A DNA stretch of 64,000 nucleotides from Methylobacter sp. (lineage in GTDB: Bacteria; Pseudomonadota; Gammaproteobacteria; Methylococcales; Methylomonadaceae). The notes beneath the pieces are model-generated. The model had not been told where the DNA came from. It worked only from the letters and a program-made list of their open reading frames with translations, and did not search any database. This document shows positions 45,931-55,819 of this stretch, piece by piece (position 1 is the first letter of the stretch; each line of letters opens with the position of its first letter). A program made the position numbers and the translations under genes. Location: contig JAPLRU010000073.1 in assembly GCA_026399025.1 (NCBI GenBank), positions 28,596 to 92,595 on the forward strand. The letters run 5' to 3'.

Positions 45931-47759
45931 AATTCGAACCTTACTTCATTTTCGGACGGACAATAGCGGATCCAGCCGCCAAGCTGCTCGGTCACGTTGC
46001 GCACCAAGTACAGACCAAGCCCGGAGCCGGTCTTGCCTTGCGCGCCGGGAGAGCGGTAATACTTGTCGAACACGCGCTGCGGGTCGGGCATACCGGCCGT
46101 GCCGACCGCATTGGCAATGCGTTTGAGAATGCCGAGCTGTCCTTGATGTTCAAACAGACTGAGATCGATATGCACGGCGCTATGCGGTTCGGCGTATTTA
46201 AGGGCGTTGTCGATCAGGTTGCCCAAGGCAATGCGCAGCAGCTGAGGATCGGTCTCGACCGTGGGTAATGTTTCGAGCTTAATCACCAGCCGTTGCGGCG
46301 TTGAGCTGGCTGTGCACAATTCAGCAAGCATATCGTCTATTCGGCAAGGTTGCCGCCCCGGAACCAGATGCGGTTGTTCCAGTCGATCCGCTTGCAGGCA
46401 GCGCTCGATGACGGCGTCCATATCCTGCACCGATTGCTGGGCGTGTTTCTTGACGGTAGCGCTGACTTCTTTCATGCCCAAGGCCATGCGGATGACCGAC
46501 AACGGCATTTTAAGCTCATGGTTAAGCATGGACATGAAGCTGTTTTGCGCTTCGCGCCGAGCCCGTTCCAGGTCAAGCTGCTGCCCGATTAATGCCAGAT
46601 TCAGCACAGCCTGTTCGCCATCGCGCAGCAGTTGACGGGAACGCAGATGCAGCAGCGCGAACATCAGGCAGGCGGCAATGAAACCATGCACCGGCATGCT
46701 GTTCATCAGATTCCACTCAACAGCATTGCTCCAACCTAATATAGGTAATTGCATTATCAACAGCGAAACGGCGATCAAACTGTATATTATGCGCAGGATA
46801 CGGCGGCCGGGTGCTGCTTCGTGGCGGGCGCAAAAGGCCAAAACGACAAACATCGGCGAGCTCAACACAACGGTCAACGCCAAGATATTCAAGGCAAGAC
46901 GCATGTGGTCGCAAACCATCAGCGCCAAATCGCTCAGAATCACCAGAATGATGGCGTCAACGCCCCGCATGGCAAGACGCGGCGGCATAAAAGGCGTAAG
47001 CAGGATGCGATGAAATATCCCGGCGAAGAAAGCGTTCGCCCATATGATGATGGAGGTCAATGTATCAACAAAGCCTATATAGTCGGACGCGCACAACGGC
47101 GCCAACCACCCCATAAGGGCTAAGTTGAGGGAAAGAAAGATAATCTGGTGAATAATAAACCAAGCTATTACCCGTTGACGGCCGGCGGCATAGTTGTTGA
47201 TAGCCCAGATTAACAGCGACAACATAAACGCCAGATAGCCCGTCTGGTATAGGCCGAGCCACGTATCCTTGATCTGGGCTTGATGCGGCTCCAGCGCTTC
47301 TATATTGAGCAGCGATGAACTGGTGGTCTTAAGCCGCAAGTAGTAGACGTTTTCCGGCTTGAGCGGTTTGATCGCAAAACCGAATACCACCGACGCCCGT
47401 TCACGCGCCGAATAAGGTGTGCGATCACCGGTGACGCGGATTTTCCATCCGCCCTGAACAGCGGGATCGGCTTCGTAAAGTTTTATTTCATCGAGAAAGG
47501 TGGGACGGATACGTAACACCAGTTCGCCGCCATCGGCGCAGGACCGCACTACAATACGCAGCCAGTGGGCTGAATCGGTATAGCCTTTGGATAGAATGGG
47601 TTCAACCGGTAAAAATGGTGCCTGAACGGCTTCCGTTATTGACATTGTGCCGGCGGCATCTTCGAGAACGGCACGCGAAATAATGCAATCGCCGCCCCAG
47701 GCCGGAGACAAGAGCCCCCAACTCAAGGACAAAAATAAAAGATAGGGAAATAAACGCAT
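45915..47759 (-). CDS. 7TMR-DISM sensor histidine kinase (614 aa)
   Basis: Signal peptide (MRLFPYLLFLSLSWGLLSPAWG), then an extracytoplasmic 7TMR-DISM-type beta domain (about 25-150), seven TM segments (about 160-380), a linker and the kinase core. H-box: NSFMSMLNHELKMPLSVIR; N-box: ALGNLIDNALKYA; G2 box: KTGSGLGLYLVRN. The usual DxGxG G1 box is weak (ANAVGTAGM). I choose ATG 47759 because the signal peptide starts there; an upstream frame of 28 residues lacks it. Works with the OmpR-type regulator that follows. Confidence 0.9.
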   Translation of the reverse strand: MRLFPYLLFLSLSWGLLSPAWGGDCIISRAVLEDAAGTMSITEAVQAPFLPVEPILSKGYTDSAHWLRIVVRSCADGGELVLRIRPTFLDEIKLYEADPAVQGGWKIRVTGDRTPYSARERASVVFGFAIKPLKPENVYYLRLKTTSSSLLNIEALEPHQAQIKDTWLGLYQTGYLAFMLSLLIWAINNYAAGRQRVIAWFIIHQIIFLSLNLALMGWLAPLCASDYIGFVDTLTSIIIWANAFFAGIFHRILLTPFMPPRLAMRGVDAIILVILSDLALMVCDHMRLALNILALTVVLSSPMFVVLAFCARHEAAPGRRILRIIYSLIAVSLLIMQLPILGWSNAVEWNLMNSMPVHGFIAACLMFALLHLRSRQLLRDGEQAVLNLALIGQQLDLERARREAQNSFMSMLNHELKMPLSVIRMALGMKEVSATVKKHAQQSVQDMDAVIERCLQADRLEQPHLVPGRQPCRIDDMLAELCTASSTPQRLVIKLETLPTVETDPQLLRIALGNLIDNALKYAEPHSAVHIDLSLFEHQGQLGILKRIANAVGTAGMPDPQRVFDKYYRSPGAQGKTGSGLGLYLVRNVTEQLGGWIRYCPSENEVRFELWLPV

Positions 47760-47843
47760 AATTTGAACCAGGACCTCATTAATCGGGCTGTGCTCGGAAG
47801 CGCCGCTCTCGCATAATCGCCATTTGTTCATGGAACTGGACAA

Positions 47844-48094
47844 GTGAATTAGGGTACGATTTCAGCGCATGAAGTTCAAACGAAAATGGAAAGCCGATAA
47901 TCGGCGGCTTCGCTTGAGACACTTTCGAAATCAGGGAGGGGTTAAATCTCTCCGGCACCTATTCAGCAGATTTATCAACTCCTCTTCGGAGCAACCTCCA
48001 GACGGAAGCACTCATTACCTAAAAGAGGCTCAATGTTAAATAGAGGAAATTAACCCGCTCGACAGAGGCCATAGCTACTCCTCAAGCCTACCCA
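47844..48094. other. Intergenic region, no gene seen
   Basis: Upstream of the sensor kinase; ends at the MITE at 48095. No repeat shared with the rest of the window was noticed. Confidence 0.4.
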
Positions 48095-48215
48095 CTAGGA
48101 GCCTGTCGGACTTCGCACTGTAACCAATTGATAAATATAGATTAAGTTATTTCTGGTGATTTAGTAAAATCATTAAACATCAATTAGTTAGGCCATAAGT
48201 CCGACAGCCTCCTAG
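48095..48215. mobile_element. MITE-like element with 19-bp terminal inverted repeats
   Basis: CTAGGAGCCTGTCGGACTT and the inverse at the right end match at 18 of 19 positions. The AT-rich interior (about 83 bp) has no coding capacity. Ends and flanking CTAG resemble the element at 7904-8040, so they probably share a transposase type. Confidence 0.75.
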
Positions 48216-48319
48216 GTCGTTTTATCCGCTCCAGCTACTATAATACCTAACGTTAATCAATCAGTAGAAATTTCAGCCAAGGAAATTATTATATTTACTC
48301 ACTAAAAACAGCAGCCCAA

Positions 48320-48356
48320 AAAAAAGCCAAGGAAATTTCTTAACCTTGGCTTTTTT
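48320..48356. terminator. Intrinsic terminator after the RuMP cluster
   Basis: AAGCCAAGG and CCTTGGCTT (9 bp) with flanking A and T tracts extend the stem; usable from the minus strand after transaldolase. Confidence 0.8.
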
Positions 48357-48433
48357 AGACTTATTAACGATCTGACAGTTTTAGAGTATGGCGAACTTCT
48401 TTATTTAGTTAACGCCTGTAAAACTTACTTTTC

Positions 48434-49420
48434 TTATCCTTCAAGAGTTGCCAATCGTGCTGCAAGAAACTCTTCTAATGATTCTAGCGCTTTAGTGAAA
48501 CCCTCAATACCTTCAGCAAGTTTCTCTGAAGCCATACGATTTGCTTCATGCATGCTATCAAAAGTTGCTTTATCAATAGATAATTTCTCAATTGACGCGT
48601 TAGCAGCATTTTCAGGATCCAGTTTACGTACCAACTCACCTTCGGTAGACTGAAGCTCAGCCAACAAAGACGGCGCAATAGTCAATAAATCACAGCCTGC
48701 CAATTCAACAATCTCACCTACATTACGGAAGCTAGCCCCCATAACTTCGGTTTTATATCCGAATTTCTTGTAGTAGTTATAGATTTCTGTAACTGATAGC
48801 ACACCCGGATCTTCAGCAGGCGCATAAGAATCACGACCGGTATCTTTTTTATACCAGTCCAGAATACGACCAACGAAAGGTGAAATCAGAGTAATTCCGT
48901 TCTCGGCGCAGGCAATTGCCTGATGCAAGCCAAATAATAAAGTTAAGTTGCAGTGAATACCTTCTTTTTCAAGGACGGCTGCGGCTTGAATACCTTCCCA
49001 AGTTGCGGCAATTTTGATCAGAATCCGTTCGCGTGAAACGCCTAACGCTTCGTACATAGCAATTAATTCACGGCCTACACGAACGCTGGCATCGGTATCA
49101 TATGAAAGGCGAGCGTCTACTTCAGTAGAAACACGCCCTGGAATAACTTCGAGTATTTTCTGTCCAAAAGAAACCGCCAAACGTTCAAAAGCGAGAGTAG
49201 CCACTTGTGTTGCGGATGCATCTTGACCCAAAGTATCTCTAGCACCTTTCAAGGTATCATCGACGATCCCTTGATATTGTGGCATTTGAGCGGCAGCAGT
49301 AATTAACGAAGGATTAGTTGTAGCATCACGCGGCTTAAAGGTTTCGATAGCCTGAATATCACCTGTATCGGCTACAACTACAGTCATTTCTCTCAATTGT
49401 TCAAGCAAAGTCTTTGCCAT
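48434..49420 (-). CDS. tal: Transaldolase
   Basis: Transfers a dihydroxyacetone unit between sugar phosphates; in the RuMP cycle it regenerates ribulose-5-phosphate from fructose-6-phosphate. The 328-residue protein is of the TalB type: [38 protein letters not shown] (Schiff-base Lys), [15 protein letters not shown] and [13 protein letters not shown]. Start is preceded by AAAAGGAGCC. It is the last gene of the RuMP cluster, followed by a terminator; 497 nt separate it from the upstream repeat protein, so it probably has its own promoter as well. Confidence 0.95.
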   Translation of the reverse strand: MAKTLLEQLREMTVVVADTGDIQAIETFKPRDATTNPSLITAAAQMPQYQGIVDDTLKGARDTLGQDASATQVATLAFERLAVSFGQKILEVIPGRVSTEVDARLSYDTDASVRVGRELIAMYEALGVSRERILIKIAATWEGIQAAAVLEKEGIHCNLTLLFGLHQAIACAENGITLISPFVGRILDWYKKDTGRDSYAPAEDPGVLSVTEIYNYYKKFGYKTEVMGASFRNVGEIVELAGCDLLTIAPSLLAELQSTEGELVRKLDPENAANASIEKLSIDKATFDSMHEANRMASEKLAEGIEGFTKALESLEEFLAARLATLEG

Positions 49421-49917
49421 TAGCGGCTCCTTTTTATTTAAAATTCAAAAATGTTAAGGATATACACTGATCATTTCCTAATATATTTAGAAAATACAAA
49501 ATGCCATCCCATATATGCAGGGGTAAAGTTTATACCGCGCGCAGAGTATTCAATACCAAAAAGCCAATTTGATCTAGCTCATCTCGTCTTGGGTAATAAT
49601 CTATTACTTTTGATGAACAATTTACACAGGAGCAAATTTAAATCTATTCAGTTTTATAGCTTGCTAACGCTAGTAACAGTGCTTTATCAGCACAACTCTC
49701 CTAGTTAGAAAACCTACCTATGTAGATTTGTTACAGCAGTGGACTATTTTAAGTTTGTTTTAGACCTGTCCATAATAACTTGACTACTATGGCTTATCGT
49801 AATCAGTCAACGTTATTGGCTCGAATATAAGCGCTACCAAATTAATTACGGACAGCTCCTTAAGCTTACATTGAAAGACAACTATTCTTTACTTTGTTTA
49901 AGACACTTAAGTCGTGG
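49421..49917. other. Intergenic region between tal and the repeat protein
   Basis: Contains a possible MITE-like element at 49762-49860 (left AGACCTGTCCATAAT, right inverse AGGAGCTGTCCGTAAT, moderate match). A 85-codon plus-strand ORF at 49451 has no ribosome binding site. Probable tal promoter region. Confidence 0.4.
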
Positions 49918-51084
49918 TTATGCCTTTTCCGGATTCAATCTAGCAGAAATAGTTTGTCTTATCACATACTTAGAAACACCGCTTACTGGGGGCAATACTG
50001 CTTGTTTTTCCATGTATTTTGCAACCCCGCTTGCTTTAGGCATCCTTTTTTCTGCTTTTGCCTCTTTCTCCAAATATTTTGCTACGCTGCTAAGCGGTGC
50101 TTTTTTTATGTTTATAGGCTGCCTTGCTATATATTTTTCAACTCCCGTTAAAATGGAGGGTTCTTTTCTTGACAAAATTTGTTTTGCCAGATATTTAGCG
50201 ACACCGCTTACGGGTGGCTTTGTTTTTGCTGATATTGTTTGCTCTTCTAAATATCTAGCAACTCCAGTTGCCGCCACGTCTACTGAAGCTCTTTCGATTG
50301 TTGGTTCCATGTCTTTCTCTCTAGCCAACAGTTCTTCTTTTTCTTCTTGCTCTTTTGCGAATAGGCGTTGTTGCTCTTCTAAATATCTAGCAACTATAGC
50401 AGCTGCAGCTGATTTTCTAGCCGCGATCGACTCTTCCTCAAGATACTTACCTACACCAGTCACCGCTGCTGTATTCCTGGCCGATATAGACTGCTTGATT
50501 AAATACTTAGAAACACCGCTAATAGCTGGCGAGTTTGCTTGTTTTTCTACGTACTTAGTAACACTGCTTACTATTGGAGCTTTTGGAGAGACATCTGTCG
50601 CATGTTTTGCCATATACTTAGCAACACCGCTTATTTTGGGCGCTTTTTTTATGGATATTGCTTGTCTTGCCATATATTTGGCAACACTACTAACAGGAGA
50701 TTGATCCAATCTTTCTAAGTACTTGGCAACACTGCTCAGCCGAGCTACTTGCTCCTGAATTTCAATCCCTTGATCAACTTTATCTGCTATTAACACCTCT
50801 TCATGAGCTTCCGAAAATTCAACAATGTCGCATACAGCTGATATTTTCTCTTGACTTTCTAAAGATATATCAACTTCATTCGCTACCGATAAACCTTCCA
50901 GATTTTTAAGATATCGAGCAACGCCACTTAGTACCGGTAGGACTTCCTGTCTTTTCATGTATCGGGCAACACCGGTAAGTCCATCAGAAGCACTGGAACT
51001 TAGGCAATAGCTGCTTTGACTTTCAATTTCTTTCTTAGAACCAAAAAGCCCAGCCACAAAATTGATCAAGTAATTTTGATCCAC
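49918..51084 (-). CDS. Soluble protein with 15 GVAKYL-type repeats, unknown function (388 aa)
   Basis: GTG start 3 nt after the previous gene's stop, with GGGGGTGA upstream. No signal peptide or TM segment is seen. The motif [ST]-[GS]-V-x-[KR]-Y-[LMIV] followed by charged residues and Gln recurs about 15 times, beginning near residues 37, 53, 117, 132, 152, 173, 189, 209, 229, 273, 293, 313, 332, 352 and 368, with 16-21-residue spacing in most of the protein. Linkers are rich in Ala, Lys, Pro, Ser and Glu; an acidic stretch (about 65-110) and a charged helix (about 238-260) break the pattern. The family is not recognised. The regular short motif suggests a multivalent binding or scaffold protein. 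Confidence 0.8.
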   Translation of the reverse strand: MDQNYLINFVAGLFGSKKEIESQSSYCLSSSASDGLTGVARYMKRQEVLPVLSGVARYLKNLEGLSVANEVDISLESQEKISAVCDIVEFSEAHEEVLIADKVDQGIEIQEQVARLSSVAKYLERLDQSPVSSVAKYMARQAISIKKAPKISGVAKYMAKHATDVSPKAPIVSSVTKYVEKQANSPAISGVSKYLIKQSISARNTAAVTGVGKYLEEESIAARKSAAAAIVARYLEEQQRLFAKEQEEKEELLAREKDMEPTIERASVDVAATGVARYLEEQTISAKTKPPVSGVAKYLAKQILSRKEPSILTGVEKYIARQPINIKKAPLSSVAKYLEKEAKAEKRMPKASGVAKYMEKQAVLPPVSGVSKYVIRQTISARLNPEKA

Positions 51085-51087
51085 TTA

Positions 51088-51774
51088 TCACCCCCGGTTG
51101 CGCATGTATTTTTCAACTCCAGTTCCTGCTTGCGCTGCTTTTTCTTTTGCAGATTTAGCCTGTCTTTCAAGGTATTTTTCAACGCCACTTGCCGCAGCAA
51201 CTTCTTTTGCAGATGCAACTTGGCTTTCCAAATATCTGGCAACACCAGTTACAGCGGACATATTATGTTTTCTCAGGTATCGAGCAACTCCTGAAAGTCC
51301 GCTAACATGTTTGGAATATACTTGAGACTCGCTAGCTTTACTTTTTGGCTGATCTCGTTTAGCCATAAAGAGATACCCCGCTACAGCAAAAACAGCTAAT
51401 CCTAACAAGTAACTTAGCATTGATTCTTCTTCAACTTTAGCTGTAGTGCTTAGCACCGCATCACCTGTTGTAGATTGCTCGGATATTGAAGAAGAAGATG
51501 ATGCTGCAGATTTACTTGGTTTATAGTCGGCATCCTTATATAGAACTTTTGGTTCAAAGTCTGACGCCGGATATTTTGAATCTACCTCAGCCGACTTTTC
51601 TTGCTTGGTCGATACCGTCGCAGATGCGGACTTGCCTTGACCACTATAATCAGTATCTTGATATATTACTTTTGGCTTGAAATCCGATGCTGGATATTCT
51701 GCTTCAGCCCCTACTATAGGACTGACTAATAACAGCGTAGCAACTAAACCATTCGTCAAATTATTTATTTTCAC
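51088..51774 (-). CDS. Membrane-anchored protein with four GVAKYL-type repeats (228 aa)
   Basis: GTG start with GGGGGATT upstream. Signal-like N-terminus (ending VGAEA, about residue 25) is followed by two copies of a YPASDFxPKVxYxDxDY repeat (about 27-43 and 68-84), a Ser-rich linker, one TM helix (about 119-138) and a basic stop-transfer (AKRDQPKSK). The tail then carries four copies of the GVxKYL motif (about 161, 176, 196 and 218). By the positive-inside rule that tail is cytoplasmic. It shares the repeat with the next gene, so it could be the membrane anchor for it. Located directly after transketolase. Confidence 0.8.
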   Translation of the reverse strand: MKINNLTNGLVATLLLVSPIVGAEAEYPASDFKPKVIYQDTDYSGQGKSASATVSTKQEKSAEVDSKYPASDFEPKVLYKDADYKPSKSAASSSSSISEQSTTGDAVLSTTAKVEEESMLSYLLGLAVFAVAGYLFMAKRDQPKSKASESQVYSKHVSGLSGVARYLRKHNMSAVTGVARYLESQVASAKEVAAASGVEKYLERQAKSAKEKAAQAGTGVEKYMRNRG

Positions 51775-51908
51775 GTGTGAATCCCCCTCTATGCGTGGTT
51801 TTTATAGCGGCCATACTGCGTTCGTGCTTTGATTCAGTAGCATTGATTATTAACGAACCCAATCAACATGCCTACCTTTTCACTAAAACACAAATATGGC
51901 CTTTAAAA

Positions 51909-53894
51909 TTAAAGTACCGCTTCTACGTTTTTAACAACATTTTCAACAGTAAAGCCGAAGTGTTTCATTAATACGCCGCCAGGTGCAGATTCACCGAAAG
52001 TATCAATGCCAACAACTGCGCCGTCTAAACCAACATATTTACGCCAAAAATCACTAATACCCGCTTCAATTGCAACACGTTTTACACCAGGTGTTAATAT
52101 GCTGTCTTTATAAGCTTGATCTTGACGGTCAAATACATTGGTTGATGGCATTGAAACAACACGCGCTTGAATGCCTTTTTCTACTAAAGCTGCTTGTGAT
52201 TTGATAGCTAAATCAACTTCTGAACCGGTTGCAATAAGGATAACTTGAGCACTTCCTGTTGCTTCAGAAACAATGTACGCCCCTTTGCGGATAGCTGCGA
52301 TTTGTTCATCAGTACGCGCAATAAAAGGCAAACCTTGACGACTTAGCACCAAGCTGGTAGGCCCTGTCATGCGTTCAATAGCCATTACCCAGGAAACGGC
52401 TGTTTCCGTAGTATCAGCAGGTCGCCAAACATCCATATTCGGAATGTAACGCATAGCGGAAGTATTCTCAATCGGCTGATGCGTCGGACCGTCTTCGCCT
52501 TGACCGATAGAGTCATGCGTTAAAACAGCAATAGTGCGAATTTTCATTAACGCTGACATGCGCAACGCACTCTTTGCATAATCGGAGAACATATGGAATG
52601 TTCCGCCGAAAGGTAATAAGCCACCATGTAACGCCATACCGTTCATAATGGTATACATGCCAAATTCACGCACACCGTAGGAGATGTAATTACCCATCTC
52701 TTTACCGCTGACATGTTTAAAACTGCTGCAGCTCGTTAAGTTAGAACCTGTTAAGTCCGCAGAACCACCTAAAAACTCAGGCAATGTAGGAGCTAATCCG
52801 CCAATGATTTTTTGTGAAGATTGACGTGTTGCAAGACTTTCCGCTTTTGCGTTGGTTTCAGCAATCAATGCATCAGTTGCCGCTTGCCAATTAGTAGGTA
52901 AATCACCCGCCATACGACGTTTGAATTCCGCTGCTAATTCCGGATGAGCCGCCTCGTAGGCTGCGAATTTAGCATCCCATGCCGCTTCAGCTCTCGCGCC
53001 TTTTGCTTTAGCATCCCAGCCGCTATAAACCTCATCAGGAATGATAAATGCTTCATGATCCCAGCCTAAAGCCGCTTTAGTTAAATTGATTTCAGGTTGG
53101 CCTAAAGCCGCACCATGACATTCATGAGTACCTGCTTTGTTTGGCGATCCGAAACCGATGGTTGTTTTACAACAGATTAACGAAGGCATATCAGTCATCG
53201 CCTTAGCCATGACAATTGCTTTATTTATCTCTTCAGGATTGTGTCCATCTACTGACAGTACATGCCAACCATAGGCTTCAAAACGCTTTGCTGTATCATC
53301 CGTATACCAACCTTCGATATGGCCATCAATAGAAATCCCGTTATCATCCCAGAAAGCGATTAAATTACCTAAGCCCCAAGTACCGGCTAATGCACAGGCT
53401 TCATGAGAAATACCTTCCATTAAACAGCCATCACCCATAAATACATAGGTATGGTGATCAACAATTTTGTGACCTGGGCGATTGAATTGCTCTGCAAGTA
53501 GCTTTTCAGCCATTGCAAAACCAACACCATTAGCAATACCTTGACCTAACGGGCCTGTTGTTGTTTCAACACCTGGTGCATAACCGTATTCAGGATGTCC
53601 CGCACATTTTGAATGTAGTTGACGGAAAGAGGCTAATTCACTCATGGGTAAATCATAGCCACTCAAATGCAATAGTGAATAAATCAGCATTGATCCGTGA
53701 CCATTGGAAAGAACAAAACGGTCACGATCTGACCATTTTGGATTGGACGGATTGTGGCGCAAATGGTCATTCCACAAAACCTCGGCAATATCCGCCATAC
53801 CCATTGGCGCGCCTGGATGTCCAGAGTTTGCTTTCTGCACGGCATCCATGCTCAAAGCCCGTATGGCGTTCGCTAGTTCTCGACGCGAAGTCAT
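51909..53894 (-). CDS. tkt: Transketolase
   Basis: Thiamine-diphosphate enzyme that moves two-carbon units between sugar phosphates in the RuMP rearrangement phase. [32 protein letters not shown] is the family start; the ThDP motif is [13 protein letters not shown]...NLIAFWDDN, and [13 protein letters not shown] and [16 protein letters not shown] are conserved. ATG at 53894 has AAGGAG upstream; the open frame above it is not used. It sits 136 nt after hexuloisomerase. Confidence 0.96.
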   Translation of the reverse strand: MTSRRELANAIRALSMDAVQKANSGHPGAPMGMADIAEVLWNDHLRHNPSNPKWSDRDRFVLSNGHGSMLIYSLLHLSGYDLPMSELASFRQLHSKCAGHPEYGYAPGVETTTGPLGQGIANGVGFAMAEKLLAEQFNRPGHKIVDHHTYVFMGDGCLMEGISHEACALAGTWGLGNLIAFWDDNGISIDGHIEGWYTDDTAKRFEAYGWHVLSVDGHNPEEINKAIVMAKAMTDMPSLICCKTTIGFGSPNKAGTHECHGAALGQPEINLTKAALGWDHEAFIIPDEVYSGWDAKAKGARAEAAWDAKFAAYEAAHPELAAEFKRRMAGDLPTNWQAATDALIAETNAKAESLATRQSSQKIIGGLAPTLPEFLGGSADLTGSNLTSCSSFKHVSGKEMGNYISYGVREFGMYTIMNGMALHGGLLPFGGTFHMFSDYAKSALRMSALMKIRTIAVLTHDSIGQGEDGPTHQPIENTSAMRYIPNMDVWRPADTTETAVSWVMAIERMTGPTSLVLSRQGLPFIARTDEQIAAIRKGAYIVSEATGSAQVILIATGSEVDLAIKSQAALVEKGIQARVVSMPSTNVFDRQDQAYKDSILTPGVKRVAIEAGISDFWRKYVGLDGAVVGIDTFGESAPGGVLMKHFGFTVENVVKNVEAVL

Positions 53895-54030
53895 ATTCTT
53901 CTCCTTACTAATTAATAGATTACTAAATAGTGACTTTTCAGCCTGAACGGCTCTGTCACGAAATGTTCTGTTGGCGTTTTTACCCTGCAAAAACTAGAAC
54001 GAGTGGTCATAGCCACTCGTTCCTGTGCCG

Positions 54031-54576
54031 CTATTCTAAATTAGCGTGCCTTTCTCTCATTACTTCTTCAGGAATTCCTTTTTCCCATATTATGTGAGAA
54101 ATTAATGCTTCCAAAAAGCATAATGTGGACAATTCAAATACTGTCCCCATTGGCATGCCTAAGACTTTACCATATTGCTCTTGCTTGCCAACTTGGAAAA
54201 CGCCATCTGCAAGGTCACCAATGGTTGAGCTGCTTCTCGCAGAGATCAAGACAATGTTAGCACCTACTTTTTTTGCGTTTTTAGTAAAAGCTATCAGCTG
54301 TTCAGTCTCTCCGGATCCGGAAATAATGACCAACAAATCGCCGCTTTTAATACTTGGAGTCACAATTTCACCAACAACACTTACGTTGTAGCCACCATGA
54401 ACCAGTCTCATTGCAAAAAAATTACCAACCAGCTTGGAGCGCCCCGCACCCGCAATAAAGATGCGATTTGCTTTATCAAGCATTTCGGTCATCTTTTCAG
54501 CATATGTAATATCTGTCGCATCAAGAATTTCTGAAATCTTTCCTATGACAAGCTGTTGATTCGATTGCTGCCACAT
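54031..54576 (-). CDS. hxlB: 6-Phospho-3-hexuloisomerase
   Basis: Converts hexulose-6-phosphate to fructose-6-phosphate, second reaction of the RuMP pathway. It is a small SIS-domain protein (181 residues): ANRIFIAGAGRSKLVGNFFAMRLVHGG, then SGDLLVIISGSGETEQLIAFTKNAKK and VFELSTLCFLEALI. Directly follows the synthase gene with a 9-nt gap; together they are the diagnostic pair for formaldehyde fixation. Confidence 0.95.
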   Translation of the reverse strand: MWQQSNQQLVIGKISEILDATDITYAEKMTEMLDKANRIFIAGAGRSKLVGNFFAMRLVHGGYNVSVVGEIVTPSIKSGDLLVIISGSGETEQLIAFTKNAKKVGANIVLISARSSSTIGDLADGVFQVGKQEQYGKVLGMPMGTVFELSTLCFLEALISHIIWEKGIPEEVMRERHANLE

Positions 54577-54585
54577 ATACAGCCT

Positions 54586-55227
54586 CTAAACTGCGTCAAC
54601 CAATTCGCGAATTTCACGTGCTGCGTCAGCAGGTGAAGCGGCACCATAGATAGCAGCTCCAACCACGATGATGTTTGCACCTGCGCGAACCACATCTTGT
54701 ACAGTTGACGGCTTAATACCACCGGCAACAGAAATTCTGACGTTTAAACCTAATCTTGCGATGTCATTCAAGTCAGCGAAAGGTGTGTGACCTGCTGCTT
54801 GCGCGTCCAGACCGGTGTGAATACCTACAATTTGCGCGCCTGCTTCAACAGTTGCACGTGCACATGCTACTTTGTCTTCAACGTTAATCAGGTCGATTTG
54901 CGCTTCTGCACCGTGTGCGTTTGCAGCTTTAATAACACCTGCGCAGGTTGCAAGACCAGACACACCAAGAACAGTCACAATATCAGCACCTGCCGCATAG
55001 AAAGGTGTTGCTTCGTACTCACCTGCGTCCATAGTTTTAAGGTCAACCAAAAGCAATTTCTCAGGAAATCTTGCTCTTAATTCTTTAACCAAGTTAAGTC
55101 CATTATATTTGATGCATGGGGTTCCGATTTCAAAAATATCAACGTAAGGAGCTACTAATGTAGCAAGGCCTACTGTTTGGTCGAAATCCAATGAATCTAA
55201 TGCCATTTGTATTAATGGTTTTGCCAT
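54586..55227 (-). CDS. hxlA: 3-Hexulose-6-phosphate synthase
   Basis: Condenses formaldehyde with ribulose-5-phosphate. OMP-decarboxylase-fold protein of 213 residues: QMALDSLDF, FEIGTPCIKYNGL, LLVDLKTMDAGEYEA (catalytic DxKxxD region) and VGIHTGLDAQAAG, SVAGGIKPSTV, IIVVGAAIYGA (phosphate site). CGGAG lies upstream. It is the first gene of the RuMP cluster, so the promoter should lie in 55228-55400. Confidence 0.96.
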   Translation of the reverse strand: MAKPLIQMALDSLDFDQTVGLATLVAPYVDIFEIGTPCIKYNGLNLVKELRARFPEKLLLVDLKTMDAGEYEATPFYAAGADIVTVLGVSGLATCAGVIKAANAHGAEAQIDLINVEDKVACARATVEAGAQIVGIHTGLDAQAAGHTPFADLNDIARLGLNVRISVAGGIKPSTVQDVVRAGANIIVVGAAIYGAASPADAAREIRELVDAV

Positions 55228-55819
55228 GATGCGTGCTCCGATGGTTTATAGTAATAGTTATAATTTTAGTTACTTACTCTTTATGCGAACGTAACTTTAA
55301 AGTAGAAAGGCCCCGGATGTCAATGCCCAATGCTCAATGATCTACGCATATACATGGATAAAAATAAAAATGAAGAGAATTATATAAGCTGACTAATCAA
55401 CCCGATCTTCGAGTTTTATAGATTAACATCCTGGTTTAATTAAGCTTAGCCGATAAGAAAGCCCTGACTCTTCAATCCAACCGTCAAGACCTGGACATCG
55501 CACTGACTGTTTTTACCAAATCCTGTACAGTATAGACCCGCTTAAAGTTACCTGTTATTGACAGCGCTTTTGATGGAGCGGTCTTCGTATACCGCAACCA
55601 TTGACATCCAAATTATGGCGCTGTCAAATATAAAACGACCATGACATCTCAGCCTACATTAGCGCCAAAAGGCCACCTAAAAAACACCATATCAACTCTG
55701 AAAATATGTTAGCAGCATTCACTATATTGGCGAAAGATAAAATCTTCGCTTACGAAAGAGGACTCTCGCATCTATTGCGAACAGAGCGCGCCCAATATTT
55801 TGAGGCCCATTCACGCATT
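55228..55819. other. Upstream region of the RuMP cluster
   Basis: 592 bp without a gene. Holds the inferred hxlA promoter and an inverted repeat TTGACAGCGC (55558-55567) / GCGCTGTCAA (55618-55627), 10-bp perfect arms 50 nt apart. Confidence 0.5.

Noticed and set aside
49451..49708. 85-codon plus-strand ORF upstream of tal
   Set aside because: No ribosome binding site, no recognisable domain, and it lies in a likely promoter region.
49871..50704. 277-codon plus-strand ORF opposite the repeat protein
   Set aside because: It is the antisense of the GVAKYL repeats (periodic FATPL-type residues), has no ribosome binding site and lies entirely over a better supported gene.
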